Origin: Anaerocolumna sedimenticola
GTDB lineage: Bacteria > Bacillota > Clostridia > Lachnospirales > Lachnospiraceae
DNA: 64,000 nt
Assembly: GCF_009931695.1 (NCBI RefSeq)
Contig: NZ_CP048000.1
Location: forward strand, 496,001-560,000
Direction of reading: 5' to 3'
The notes under the pieces are model-generated. The model had not been told where the DNA came from, made no database searches, and saw only the letters and a list, made by a program, of their open reading frames with translations. Numbering within the stretch: position 1 is the first letter of the stretch; each line of letters begins with the position of its first letter. Positions 52,978-61,663 of this stretch are shown here, piece by piece. The translations under genes and the position numbers were made by a program.

Positions 52978-53093
52978 TAGCGCTTCCTCCTTTAAGTCAA
53001 AATTATTTCCATAATTACCGGAATAAACATAACTGAAGTTATATAATACTATCTTTCTCCAATGATAGACGTATAAATTTTTCAAAGGAAAAA

Positions 53094-53179
53094 GGGACTG
53101 CCTCTTTCGTTAACGCGTATCTTCTCTCACAGAAATATCTTTCTAATCGAGCTAATACCATATGATTTGAGACAGCCCC
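53094..53179 (-). terminator. Hairpin between binding-protein and permease genes
   Basis: On the minus strand GGGGCTGTCTC (53179-53169) pairs with GAGGCAGTCCC (53104-53094), followed by TTTTTCC. A partial terminator here would give more binding protein than permease, as usual for such operons. The ends also resemble IS-type inverted repeats. Confidence 0.65.
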
Positions 53180-53202
53180 ATAATTTCTTCAAATAGATTG
53201 AT

Positions 53203-54693
53203 TTACTTATCCGTCACACCAAGAGAGACAAGTTCATTTCTCATGTTTTCAAGTCCTTCTAACACGGGAACTTCTCCCTTTATCATTTGGATACCCCACT
53301 TACCAACAGTAGCCTTATAGTCGCCTTCGTTAGGTATTGTCAAATCGATGGTTGCATATTTACCATAGGATATAGCTTCCTCTACACCAGGATTATAACC
53401 GACCGGATGCTTAAAATCTTTCATGATTGGAAATGGCGCGCCATGATCGCACGCATGTGCTTTTCCTGTTTCTGTCAGTACATATTTGTCACCCTCTACG
53501 GTATAATCGTTATCCTTAATGCCTACAGAAAGAAGTTCTCCGCCTTCCTGGGTTGCAAAGTATTCTAAAATTTTAATTGCTCCATCTACATTCGAAGCAT
53601 TGGCAGGAACACCAAACAAACTTGCACCGCCCTTACCTAACATATAGGAACCATCCGGCGTTTGAACACCTGGTAAAGATACGATTTCATAAGCTTCTGA
53701 GGTTATATTCCCAGCTAAAGCATTTGCATTGTGTAAACCAACCCATGCAGCCCAATCAACTGTTACAGCCGTTTTCATGGAAGCAGCACTCATCTTTGAA
53801 CGCATGTCATTGGATTTATCAACAAAAGCGCCTGGATCTAATAGTTTATCCTCGTATAACTTCATGAACCACTCCCAAACAGGAGCTGCTTCATCTGTCG
53901 AAAAAGGTGCATATTTCTTTCCATCCGTATCAATTACCACTCCTGATTTCAGTCCTGCAGCTGCCATCCATGGCTGAAGATCCCATGCATCTGACATAAC
54001 TGCATTTAACGGATAAAACTCTTTATCTGTACTATTTTCTTTTAATTTTTTGAAAATGTCATAATATCCATCTAATGTGGGGTTAATTGTCTTATAATCT
54101 ATGCCAGCATTTTTAAGCATAACATTGTTTAATGCAACAACTCTATGTACTTCTTTCTTATTAAATCCCGCATATACTTTTCCGTCTACTGTGATATCAG
54201 CCCATTCTTTTTCATCAATATTGTTGGATAATATTTCAGAAGCCTGTACGCGTTCTGTAATATCAAGGAGCGCATCCTGATTAATTAAGTTCATATAGTC
54301 TGATGCTCCGATATAAATTAAATCGTATTTTTCTCCACCATTCAATTTCTGCATTAAAATAGTGGTATAGTCAGATGCCGGTTTTTCAATCTGTACATCA
54401 AGGCCTGTAGCATCACTTAAAGCTTTTTGGAATAATTGCATTTCTGCTTCATCTTTACCACCGGTTACATTCATCATAATACGAACAGTACCGCCAGCCT
54501 GAGTTTCATTCTCAGTTTTTTCTACTGTTGCTTCATCTGCTTTAACTCCATCCTCTTTGGTTTCTGCTCCTGTGTTTTCTGCAACACCAATTGGTTTCGC
54601 ATCGGTGTCATCTGCTTTCGGTGCACATCCGGTTAACATCCCTCCCAGAATTGTCACCAATAAGAGCATCGTTACTAATTTTCTTAACATCAT
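53203..54693 (-). CDS. Extracellular sugar-binding lipoprotein (family 1)
   Basis: A 496-residue solute-binding protein. The signal peptide with lipobox (LLVTILGGMLTGCAPKADD) is followed by an acidic Thr/Glu-rich linker (about 25-70) and the binding domain (GGTVRIMMNVTGG onward). The start at 54693 is fixed by GGAGGAG. Large binding proteins of the LplA type feed LplB/LplC permeases, which follow. It is the first gene of the operon. Confidence 0.93.
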   Translation of the reverse strand: MMLRKLVTMLLLVTILGGMLTGCAPKADDTDAKPIGVAENTGAETKEDGVKADEATVEKTENETQAGGTVRIMMNVTGGKDEAEMQLFQKALSDATGLDVQIEKPASDYTTILMQKLNGGEKYDLIYIGASDYMNLINQDALLDITERVQASEILSNNIDEKEWADITVDGKVYAGFNKKEVHRVVALNNVMLKNAGIDYKTINPTLDGYYDIFKKLKENSTDKEFYPLNAVMSDAWDLQPWMAAAGLKSGVVIDTDGKKYAPFSTDEAAPVWEWFMKLYEDKLLDPGAFVDKSNDMRSKMSAASMKTAVTVDWAAWVGLHNANALAGNITSEAYEIVSLPGVQTPDGSYMLGKGGASLFGVPANASNVDGAIKILEYFATQEGGELLSVGIKDNDYTVEGDKYVLTETGKAHACDHGAPFPIMKDFKHPVGYNPGVEEAISYGKYATIDLTIPNEGDYKATVGKWGIQMIKGEVPVLEGLENMRNELVSLGVTDK

Positions 54694-54784
54694 AATTCTC
54701 CTCCTTATGGATAGTATACACATAGCTTTCAATATCCAGATACCCAACTACATAATAACTTATCTTTTCATCAGCTATAAAAGT

Positions 54785-54821
54785 ATATTATCATATTGAA
54801 TATATCTTGTCAACTCAATAT
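54785..54821 (-). promoter_or_regulatory. Promoter and dyad of the sugar ABC operon
   Basis: On the minus strand TTGACA (54813-54808) and TAATAT (54790-54785) are 17 bases apart. ATATTGA (54793-54799) and TCAATAT (54815-54821) form a dyad across the -35 and spacer, a likely site for the GntR/LacI-type regulator encoded upstream. The remaining 54822-55045 is AT-rich with nothing else recognised. Confidence 0.6.
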
Positions 54822-55045
54822 ATTTATTGCATGATTTTATTATAATTTTTGTCTAATTTTAATATTTTTCCGCTCAAAAATTAAGGAATCGAAGAAAGTA
54901 TTACTATATTTTAAGTAGTTTTCAACAAATTTATGTATTAAAATATACTTTTATGATTTTATCGCTCGAATAAAATATACTTTTGTATTTAGCAACAATA
55001 ATTTAATTAAGCTAACTTATATTTTCTTATCCACAGCACCACAAA

Positions 55046-55110
55046 AAGACTGGTACCAAATACAAATACTTCGTCTTTACCAAATGTATTGTGTATTTTG
55101 TATCAGTCTT
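55046..55110 (-). terminator. Terminator of the GntR-family regulator gene
   Basis: Arms 55046-55063 and 55093-55110 (AAGACTGGTACCAAATAC against its complement) pair with two mismatches, one a possible G-U. On the minus strand it follows the gene by 46 bases and ends in TTTTT. Confidence 0.75.
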
Positions 55111-55155
55111 ATATATTGTATTAAAGTTTATATGCTGAAATAATCTCAACTTTAA

Positions 55156-56319
55156 TTATGTTGTTTTTCCCTGGTTAAAAATGGCTGGGACAACATAATC
55201 AATAGCCGGATGTATCTTATCTTGTATGAATAATTTAATTGCCAATTCTGCAATGGATCTTTCGTTCTGCTTCATATGTGTAAAATAATATCCATCGGAT
55301 GCTTGATAATCTTCATCGATACAGCAGACCTTTAAATCTTTTCCGATTTTAATTGCTAACCGTTTTGAAGCTTGAACCACCGATGACATCATGCCATATT
55401 CCGTACAAACCACTCCGTCCAGAGTCCCTCCTGCTTTTTTGAAATATTGATAGATACATTCCGTATCCGCCTGTTCTGTCTTTTTATCAATAAAATTTGT
55501 ATGATCATGGGTTAACACACATTCTTCCGCTGCTGTCAGTTCAACTTCTTCTATTCCAATATAAAACCCTTCTCTTCGATCAATAAGAGAGGAAGTACCT
55601 TTTGCATCAACTGTAATTAATCCAATATTACGACAGCCTCTTTCATAAAGGTGTTTTACCAGGGATTTTATCGCATTCTTTCCATCGGTACTCACTGTGG
55701 TTACCGGAATTCCATTCATTCTTTTATCGATTAAGATGACCGGAAAATTTTCAATAATCAGTTTTAATATCGCCGTGTTATAATGGGCACCGTGACAAGG
55801 CATGATAATAAGTCCCTCTACATTAAGAGATAACAAATAATCAATTTCATCCGTTTCTTTTTCCCTATTGCCATACGAAAAACGAATACACAGTTTATAC
55901 CCTGCATTCTCCGCTTCCCGATCTAATTGATACATCATGTCAAGCCCAAATGGAGAAGCAACATGTTCTAGCACAAGTCCTATTATCTTTCTCTTCTTTC
56001 CCTTTGGTCCAACTCCCTTTAATTCATTCTCCATATTAGGATTATCACAGATTTGCATCTTTTCGTTATCTTCTACTTTCGAAAGTTCCTGATTGCAAAT
56101 TGTATCTCCCATCACATAGGTACCCTTTCCGGGAACCCTGTGAACCATCCCATCGTCAACGAGAAGATTCATCGCTTTTTTTATTGTTATTGTACTGACT
56201 TCATATTTGGTACAAAATTCTTCTTCTGACGGAAGTTTACTTCCTTTAGAGAATGTTCCGTCCAGTATTTTTCCTCTTATTCCTTCATAAACCTGTTTAT
56301 ATAAAAATTCGTTTCTCAT
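55156..56319 (-). CDS. GntR-type DNA-binding domain fused to LacI-type sensor (AraR-like)
   Basis: A 387-residue regulator. The N-terminal winged helix is GntR-type (LPSEEEFCTKYEVSTITIKKAMNLLVDDGMVHRVPGKGTYV, residues about 29-68), and the rest is a periplasmic-binding-protein-like sugar sensor (IIGLVLEHVASPFGLDMMYQL onward), the architecture of AraR. It lies directly upstream of the sugar ABC operon and in the same direction, with its own terminator, so it is probably the operon's regulator. Confidence 0.9.
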   Translation of the reverse strand: MRNEFLYKQVYEGIRGKILDGTFSKGSKLPSEEEFCTKYEVSTITIKKAMNLLVDDGMVHRVPGKGTYVMGDTICNQELSKVEDNEKMQICDNPNMENELKGVGPKGKKRKIIGLVLEHVASPFGLDMMYQLDREAENAGYKLCIRFSYGNREKETDEIDYLLSLNVEGLIIMPCHGAHYNTAILKLIIENFPVILIDKRMNGIPVTTVSTDGKNAIKSLVKHLYERGCRNIGLITVDAKGTSSLIDRREGFYIGIEEVELTAAEECVLTHDHTNFIDKKTEQADTECIYQYFKKAGGTLDGVVCTEYGMMSSVVQASKRLAIKIGKDLKVCCIDEDYQASDGYYFTHMKQNERSIAELAIKLFIQDKIHPAIDYVVPAIFNQGKTT

Positions 56320-56879
56320 TCCAGCACTCCATCACTTTATTTCACTTCATAGTATAAAAATTTTCCACTTTATTAGCTTCCCCGAATAACCTTTTTATAA
56401 TTATGACATTATATTAAATATATATTTTAATTTATATTATCATTTTTAGAATTGTCTGTAAACTGCTTTTCAATTGATTTGTTTATTTCAGGGTTCGGCT
56501 ATAGCTTCTTTCCGATTTCACCCCACGGAAAAACACCCTAGCCCCTGGCTATAATCCTATCTTTAACTTTAATATGTTCAAAGGGAAATACTATAATAAA
56601 ATTGGCTTTTCTTATGGATATTCCTAGGGGAACATAAAATATCAAGGGCTTTAGGAATTAGCTCTCCTATCCTTTTGCATTTGTGATGGGCATGGCTTAG
56701 AAGTATTTCAACAGGACGATGATAGTAAATCATTTGCAATTAATTAATATTGGAAAATTGTATTTAATGGAATAATATGGTATAATTTAGTTAATTTTTA
56801 GTAATGTTTCTATTATACATAATAGCAATAATGGGAAGTTTGAAAGAGTTAAAGTAAGGCTATAATTAGGAAGGCTAAA
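56320..56879. other. Intergenic region of 560 bases, no gene seen
   Basis: AT-rich DNA marking the border between the minus-strand sugar operon and the plus-strand array of single genes. No intact frame, inverted repeat or known element was recognised; a decayed gene cannot be ruled out around 56580-56720. Confidence 0.4.
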
Positions 56880-57401
56880 ATGCGAATTTTTCATGTAAGT
56901 GAAGAAAGTAATATAGATATATTTAACCCAAGAATACCGGAAAGAGATGACTTAGATAAAAGTGTTGGGTTAGTATGGGCAATAGACGAAAAACACTTAC
57001 CAAATTTTTTGACGCCTAGAGATTGTCCGAGAGTAACATACCATATTGGTGAAAATACGTCATCACATGACAAGGAAGTATTTTTTACTTCACCTGAGAT
57101 TCAGCATGTTGTTATTATTGAAAATATATGGTTTAAAACCATGAAAAATACATGTTTGTTTCTTTATGAGTTTAACCCAGAAGGTTTTGAATTGCAAGAT
57201 AACATTGCTGGATATTATACATCAAAAGTATCTCAAATACCTATTACTAAATATACTATTAATGATCTATTTGCAGCCTTGTTTGAAAGAAATGTTGAAC
57301 TACGAATCGTAAAAAATTTATGGAATATATCGGACAGAATTAAAGAGTCAACTTTAAATTGGTCAATATGCCGGATGGGTAATGCACAACCAAGATTATA
57401 A
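56880..57401 (+). CDS. DUF6886-family protein
   Basis: A 173-residue protein whose opening (MRIFHVSEESNIDIFNPR, then GLVWAIDEKHLPNFLTPRDCPRV) is typical of the family I know as DUF6886. No catalytic function has been assigned. The N-terminal part, with its HVSEE and RxPxR pattern, resembles small-molecule transferase folds, but I would not assign one. AGGAAGG precedes the ATG. It starts the series of co-oriented single genes. Confidence 0.75.
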   Translation: MRIFHVSEESNIDIFNPRIPERDDLDKSVGLVWAIDEKHLPNFLTPRDCPRVTYHIGENTSSHDKEVFFTSPEIQHVVIIENIWFKTMKNTCLFLYEFNPEGFELQDNIAGYYTSKVSQIPITKYTINDLFAALFERNVELRIVKNLWNISDRIKESTLNWSICRMGNAQPRL

Positions 57402-57599
57402 GTAACAGAAAATACTATTTATATGTAATGCTTCTCTGTTGTTGTCGATAGCGAAGTAGAGATGTTATATTATATGTAACTATACAATTTTAAGAATATC
57501 TACCGTTAGTTGATATTAAAGTCATAAATTTAAACCGTCAATCCATTGCACATGTTAGTTTTTAGCAGTAACATTAGACTAAAGACAGGAGGGTTTCAA

Positions 57600-58736
57600 A
57601 TGATTGACAAACTTGAGGTTGGTAAAAGAATCAACAATTTGCGCAATAATCTTAATTATTCGCAAGCTGAACTTGCTGAAAAACTTGCTGTAAGTACACA
57701 AGCTGTTTCAAAATGGGAAACAGGTGCTTCCCTTCCAGATGTTGAGATATTATTAAATATTTCATGGATTTGCAATACCTCAATCAATGCGATTCTTGAA
57801 GGAGATAATTTTTTTGATGAAAATATAAATATCGACAGAGATCTTTTTCACTTGAATAAATTTCTTATTTGCCCTAAATGCAAAAAGCAAATGAAGTTAA
57901 ACATACAGAAAAATGATACTTTGATATATGAATGCGATAATAATCATCAATACTATGTCGTTGATGGAGTAGTCGACTTTAGAACAAGAGAAATACCCGG
58001 CGAACAATGGTCTTTGAGCTATCGTAATTACGAAGAATACTTGCATGAACAATACTGGCCGTGTAATCCGAACTATAATAGAGGGATAAATCAATCTGAG
58101 GTTATTTGGGAAAAAATATCAGAGCTCCGTCCGCGAGTTATACTTGATATCGCTTGCGGAACTGGACAAGGAATAAAACATCAAATAAAACGTATAAATT
58201 GGCCCGTAACAATTATTATGGTCGATTTAAGCCACCGCATTTTAAAATGGAACAAAATATTCTACTCAACCGAATGGAAAAATCCTTATGTTGAAATGAT
58301 ATACCTTGCCTGTGACGGAGCTAACTTGCCAATTCTGAGCGAATCTGTTGATCTTGTGTTCTCATATTCCGGTTATGAAAGTATGCAGGCAAAAATGTTT
58401 GATGGTTTTCGTGAAGCAAACAGGGTTTTAAAAAACGAAAAACATACTATTTATAATAAATCTGTTATTGAGAGTTTTGAGAGCAAAAATTCAAAAAAAT
58501 GGATGAATCTTCTTCTTTCTTCTGTTAATGAAGAAGAAAAGGTATGGTGGAAGTGTGAATTTATTGATATTGAGCGTTGGCTTAATATCTGCACAACTTC
58601 AGGATTTTTAGAAAATAAAAGTATCCAAATCTATGGGGAACTTCCTGCTCCCGATTGTGATACGTTTCCTTTTGAAAATGAAATGGCTCAATGGATGGCT
58701 GAATACATTTTTATTTCTAAAAAACTTAGAGCATAG
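57600..58736 (+). CDS. XRE helix-turn-helix fused to zinc ribbon and SAM methyltransferase
   Basis: A 378-residue protein with three parts: an XRE/Cro-type helix-turn-helix (NYSQAELAEKLAVSTQAVSKWETG, residues about 18-41), a zinc-ribbon-like segment (ICPKCKKQMK...YECDNNHQYYVVDGVVDF, about 95-130) and a class I methyltransferase (VILDIACGTGQGIKHQI, then the acidic MVDLS, then LVFSYSGYES). The zinc ribbon plus methyltransferase resembles RlmA-type rRNA methyltransferases, where the ribbon reads CPxC...C..xH. GGAGGG stands 6 bases before the ATG at 57600; the earlier frame start at 57546 is not used. Confidence 0.82.
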   Translation: MIDKLEVGKRINNLRNNLNYSQAELAEKLAVSTQAVSKWETGASLPDVEILLNISWICNTSINAILEGDNFFDENINIDRDLFHLNKFLICPKCKKQMKLNIQKNDTLIYECDNNHQYYVVDGVVDFRTREIPGEQWSLSYRNYEEYLHEQYWPCNPNYNRGINQSEVIWEKISELRPRVILDIACGTGQGIKHQIKRINWPVTIIMVDLSHRILKWNKIFYSTEWKNPYVEMIYLACDGANLPILSESVDLVFSYSGYESMQAKMFDGFREANRVLKNEKHTIYNKSVIESFESKNSKKWMNLLLSSVNEEEKVWWKCEFIDIERWLNICTTSGFLENKSIQIYGELPAPDCDTFPFENEMAQWMAEYIFISKKLRA

Positions 58737-58843
58737 TATATGATAATCTACTATTGTCTTAATATACAATTGGTGGCGATTGTGAACTAAAATTTTTGCA
58801 CTAATGCAGTGATAAATAATTTGAATTTACAGGAGAAGTAAAA

Positions 58844-59368
58844 ATGGATTATATATTTGAAACAGAGAATTTAAGAATTAGAAAATTCGTGTTTAAAGAT
58901 GATCAACGCTTATATGAAAACCATTTGGAAGCAGAAGTGAAACAATGGATTCCAAATGAAAGTTATGGCAATATTGAAGAAACACAAGGGGCAATCAATT
59001 TTTATGTTAATTGTGTGAATAACAAGCATTTGCCTTATGTACTAGCTGTTGAGTCAAAGGAAACAGGTGAATTGATAGGCGATACAGGTGTAAATGAAGT
59101 TGAAGGAAAATCAGGTGAAGTAGAAATAGGTTACGGAATTTGTAGCAAACATAGCGGAAAAGGCTATGCTACAGAACTTTTAAAGGCAATGACAGAATTT
59201 ATAGTTGAGACTTTTGAAATAAAAGTTTTATATGGCCGTGTTATGCATGGGAATGATGCTTCTGTAAGAGTTCTTGAAAAGAATGGTTATGAATTTGTCA
59301 AAGAAGAATTTGGAGCAGAAGATGATCCTAATGGCAATGGAATGTTGATTTATAAAAAAGAATTCTAA
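58844..59368 (+). CDS. GNAT-family N-acetyltransferase (RimJ/RimL type)
   Basis: A 174-residue acetyltransferase. The opening ETENLRIRKFVFKDDQRLYE is RimJ/RimL-like, and the acetyl-CoA loop is GYGICSKHSGKGYATELL, followed by VLEKNGYEFV. Acceptor unknown; relatives modify ribosomal protein N-termini, amino acids or drugs. The spacer before it ends in AATAATTTGAATT and AGGAG, wording shared with two later spacers. Confidence 0.88.
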   Translation: MDYIFETENLRIRKFVFKDDQRLYENHLEAEVKQWIPNESYGNIEETQGAINFYVNCVNNKHLPYVLAVESKETGELIGDTGVNEVEGKSGEVEIGYGICSKHSGKGYATELLKAMTEFIVETFEIKVLYGRVMHGNDASVRVLEKNGYEFVKEEFGAEDDPNGNGMLIYKKEF

Positions 59369-59389
59369 TTCGCGATTTAAAGTTTATGA

Positions 59390-59641
59390 ATAAACGGGAG
59401 AGTCTTTATTGGGATTATCGATGAACATATTTTACTTAGAATCCAAGATTTACAGAAAGCATCAAGGATTGAAAATATTACTATGAGTTACTACAAAAAT
59501 GAAGAAAAACAATATTTTAGTGAACTAATTGAATTATTTGATTTACATAATATAGAAATGGTGCATGCATCCGAATTTGATTTTAGAATAGAAAAAAAAT
59601 ATGGTTGCATTTATAGCTTCCCACTAATATTTATGAAGTGA
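59390..59641 (+). pseudogene. Unidentified reading frame, probably a truncated gene
   Basis: An open frame of 84 codons without a standard start in the right place: GGGAG is followed after 7 bases by ATT at 59408, and the first ATG comes only at 59483. The translation (IIDEHILLRIQDLQKASRIE, later ELIELFDLHNIEMVHASEFD) looks like real coding sequence. Its end contains the array motif (CTTCCCACTAATATTTATGAAG). I do not recognise a family. Probably the 3' remainder of a lost gene, or a gene with a rare start. Confidence 0.45.
59615..59638. repeat. Array motif, copy 1 (variant)
   Basis: AGCTTCCCACTAATATTTATGAAG. Shares CTTCCCA-TA-ATATTTATGAAG with copy 2. Lies at the end of the truncated frame. 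Confidence 0.7.
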
Positions 59642-59710
59642 TAAGAAAGTAAGGGGAAATTGATAAATTTGAAATTGTGAGAAAAAAGCTAAAAATTGGA
59701 GGATTGAAAA

Positions 59711-60079
59711 GTGAGTGAAATAAAAAGATTTGATGTGAATGAGGACGGGGCTCATACTGGAATGATTAAGGCAGGGGATTTCTATTTTTTGAATTACTGT
59801 GTCGGAAATATTGGACAGTCAATTGAAGCACAGATAAATGGTGCAATTGACCAAATGGAAAAAAGGCTACATATGGTGGGATTGGAACTAGAAGATGTGG
59901 TACAGATGGATTGTTTGTTTAGAGATGTCTGGAATATTCCAATAATGGAAAAAGTGATTAAGGAGAGATTTAATGGAAAATACCCTGTTAGGAAGTCTAT
60001 CCAAACAGAGTTTGCACATAAAGGTGGAGAAGACGGACTTCAATTTCAATTAGATGGTATCGCATATTCATCTAAATAA
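59711..60079 (+). CDS. ridA: RidA/YjgF-family protein
   Basis: A 122-residue protein of the RidA family, whose members hydrolyse reactive enamines and imines formed by PLP enzymes. It shows the trimer-fold segments AGDFYFLNYCVGNIGQSIEAQINGAI, MEKRLHMVGLELEDVVQMDCLF and NGKYPVRKSIQTEF. The usual Arg of the active site lies in the Y-P-V-R-K context. The start is GTG at 59711, with GGAGG 8 bases upstream. Confidence 0.8.
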   Translation: MSEIKRFDVNEDGAHTGMIKAGDFYFLNYCVGNIGQSIEAQINGAIDQMEKRLHMVGLELEDVVQMDCLFRDVWNIPIMEKVIKERFNGKYPVRKSIQTEFAHKGGEDGLQFQLDGIAYSSK

Positions 60080-60100
60080 GTTCCAATTTATAGGGAAGTT

Positions 60101-60122
60101 GACTTCCCATTATATTTATGAA
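60101..60122. repeat. Array motif, copy 2
   Basis: GACTTCCCATTATATTTATG, 22 bases after the ridA-like stop. Together with GGGAAGT at 60094-60100 it forms a small palindrome (GGGAAGT-TG-ACTTCCC). Confidence 0.8.
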
Positions 60123-60168
60123 GCAAATAAAGAGATTAATAGAATAATTTGAATTCGGAGAAAATGAT

Positions 60169-60702
60169 ATGGCAAACGAAATTATTCATATATATGGAGC
60201 ATCTGGTTCTGGAACATCGACATTAGGAAAATATATAAGAGATATGTTAGGATATTTTTTTATGGATACAGATGATTATTTTTGGCAACCAACAAATCCA
60301 CCTTATACTAAAAAAAGAAATATTGCTGAAAGATTAGCAATGATAAAAAGCGATTTCGAAAAAGCTGATAAGGTAGTTATATCTGGTTCACTTGTTGATT
60401 GGGGAGATGAACTTATACCTTTATTTACACTTGCTATTCGATTAAAAACGGATACTAATATACGAATAGAGCGATTAAAAAGAAGAGAAAGAGAACATTT
60501 TGGTTCGAGAATTGATTTTGGTGGAGATATGTATCAAGACCATATGGAATTTTTTGCTTCTGCTTATGACAATGGAGATATAGGTATGAGAAGTAAAGTA
60601 AAACATAACGAATGGGAGAAATTGCTCCGTTGTAAAAACATTACATTAGATGGAAATGATTGTTTGGAATACAATTTAGAAATAGTAAAAAGATTTATAT
60701 AA
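60169..60702 (+). CDS. P-loop nucleoside/small-molecule kinase-like protein
   Basis: A 177-residue protein with Walker A GASGSGTST, followed by FFMDTDDYFW, a segment in which acidic residues would bind the acceptor, and a lid-like basic helix (RIERLKRREREHFGSR). The shape is that of adenylate kinase/shikimate kinase relatives annotated as AAA-family ATPases; the acceptor is unknown. Second intact gene of the cassette-like series. GGAG stands 8 bases before the ATG; the stop is 15 bases before the next motif copy. Confidence 0.82.
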   Translation: MANEIIHIYGASGSGTSTLGKYIRDMLGYFFMDTDDYFWQPTNPPYTKKRNIAERLAMIKSDFEKADKVVISGSLVDWGDELIPLFTLAIRLKTDTNIRIERLKRREREHFGSRIDFGGDMYQDHMEFFASAYDNGDIGMRSKVKHNEWEKLLRCKNITLDGNDCLEYNLEIVKRFI

Positions 60703-60717
60703 AATTTCAAGACATCT

Positions 60718-60732
60718 GAACTTCCCATTATG
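60718..60732. repeat. Array motif, copy 3
   Basis: GAACTTCCCATTATG, 15 bases after the kinase stop. The spacer then continues to AATAATTTGAAATT at 60747, as in the spacers before 58844 and 60169. Confidence 0.8.
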
Positions 60733-60776
60733 AATAAAAGATCTAAAATAATTTGAAATTAATTAGAGGTATGATA

Positions 60777-61184
60777 ATGATTGAGTTTAAATACATAAAG
60801 AATTTTACAGAAGAGCAGTTAAGCGATTTATTTTTATCTGTCGATTGGTATTCTGGAAATTTTCCACAAAAGCTAAAAACTGCCTTTGAAAATTCTAGTA
60901 GAGTAATTTCAGCATGGGATGGTGAAAAACTGATGGGACTTATAAGAGGATTAGATGATGGTGTTTGGCAAGCTACAATTGATTGTTTATTAGTAAATCC
61001 TAAATATCAAGGACAACAAGTCGGATCAACTTTATTAAAGATGCTTCTGAAAGATTACGAACATTTTCTATATGTGGATGTGGTTCCAGATGAAAAGAAA
61101 AATGTTATATTCTATCAAAAACATGGGTTTGAAATCATGGAAGAAGGAACTCCTTTACAAATAAAAGGTGCAAATTGGAAGTAG
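60777..61184 (+). CDS. GNAT-family N-acetyltransferase
   Basis: A 135-residue acetyltransferase. The acetyl-CoA-binding segment is LLVNPKYQGQQVGSTLLKMLL and the C-terminal FYQKHGFEIM is also standard. The ATG at 60777 follows AGAGG by 7 bases; the frame is open from 60753. Substrate unknown. It is not closely related to the GNAT at 58844. Confidence 0.88.
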   Translation: MIEFKYIKNFTEEQLSDLFLSVDWYSGNFPQKLKTAFENSSRVISAWDGEKLMGLIRGLDDGVWQATIDCLLVNPKYQGQQVGSTLLKMLLKDYEHFLYVDVVPDEKKNVIFYQKHGFEIMEEGTPLQIKGANWK

Positions 61185-61208
61185 ACAACTCCTGGTTTGA
61201 GAAACGTA

Positions 61209-61229
61209 CAACTTCCCATTATATTTACT
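61209..61229. repeat. Array motif, copy 4
   Basis: CAACTTCCCATTATATTTAC, 25 bases after the GNAT stop, followed by a small hairpin TTACTAT...ATAGTAA. Confidence 0.8.
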
Positions 61230-61275
61230 ATTAGATATAGTAAAAACAGATTTTATAAGAGCTGGAGGGATTACA

Positions 61276-61584
61276 TTGTTGGATGAACAAAAAATAGTAC
61301 ATATGATTAATAAACATATTATTATAGGTATCACCATAGAGGATAGTAATGGTATGATTTTAGAGCAAAAACAAATGCATGGTGATATTATTAGAATCAA
61401 TGATAAGGAAGGTATAGTAATAAAACTACATAATTCTGAAACTGAATATAAACTCCCTCCTGACCTTGATTCTGTTCAAGAAGCTCCAGAAGGAGAATAT
61501 CGTTTTAGATCAACTGGTGAGATTGTTCTTAACCCTCATTATATGACAACTTGGACAATAACGAAACCAGATCCGAACGAATAA
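61276..61584 (+). CDS. Small hypothetical protein, 102 residues
   Basis: The start is TTG at 61276, with GGAGGG 6 bases upstream. The protein is acidic and beta-rich in appearance (HIIIGITIEDSNGMILEQKQMHGDIIRIND, KEGIVIKLH) with a Pro-rich C-terminus (TWTITKPDPNE). It looks like a small soluble beta-barrel protein; I do not recognise the family. The stop is followed after three bases by the array motif. Confidence 0.65.
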   Translation: MLDEQKIVHMINKHIIIGITIEDSNGMILEQKQMHGDIIRINDKEGIVIKLHNSETEYKLPPDLDSVQEAPEGEYRFRSTGEIVLNPHYMTTWTITKPDPNE

Positions 61585-61587
61585 CCC

Positions 61588-61609
61588 AACTTCCCATTAT
61601 ATTTATTAG
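61588..61609. repeat. Array motif, copy 5
   Basis: AACTTCCCATTATATTTATT, only three bases after the stop at 61584. Confidence 0.8.
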
Positions 61610-61663
61610 CCAACTATTATAAGAAAAAAGGAATACATATTATTTATATTAGCGGAGATTATT

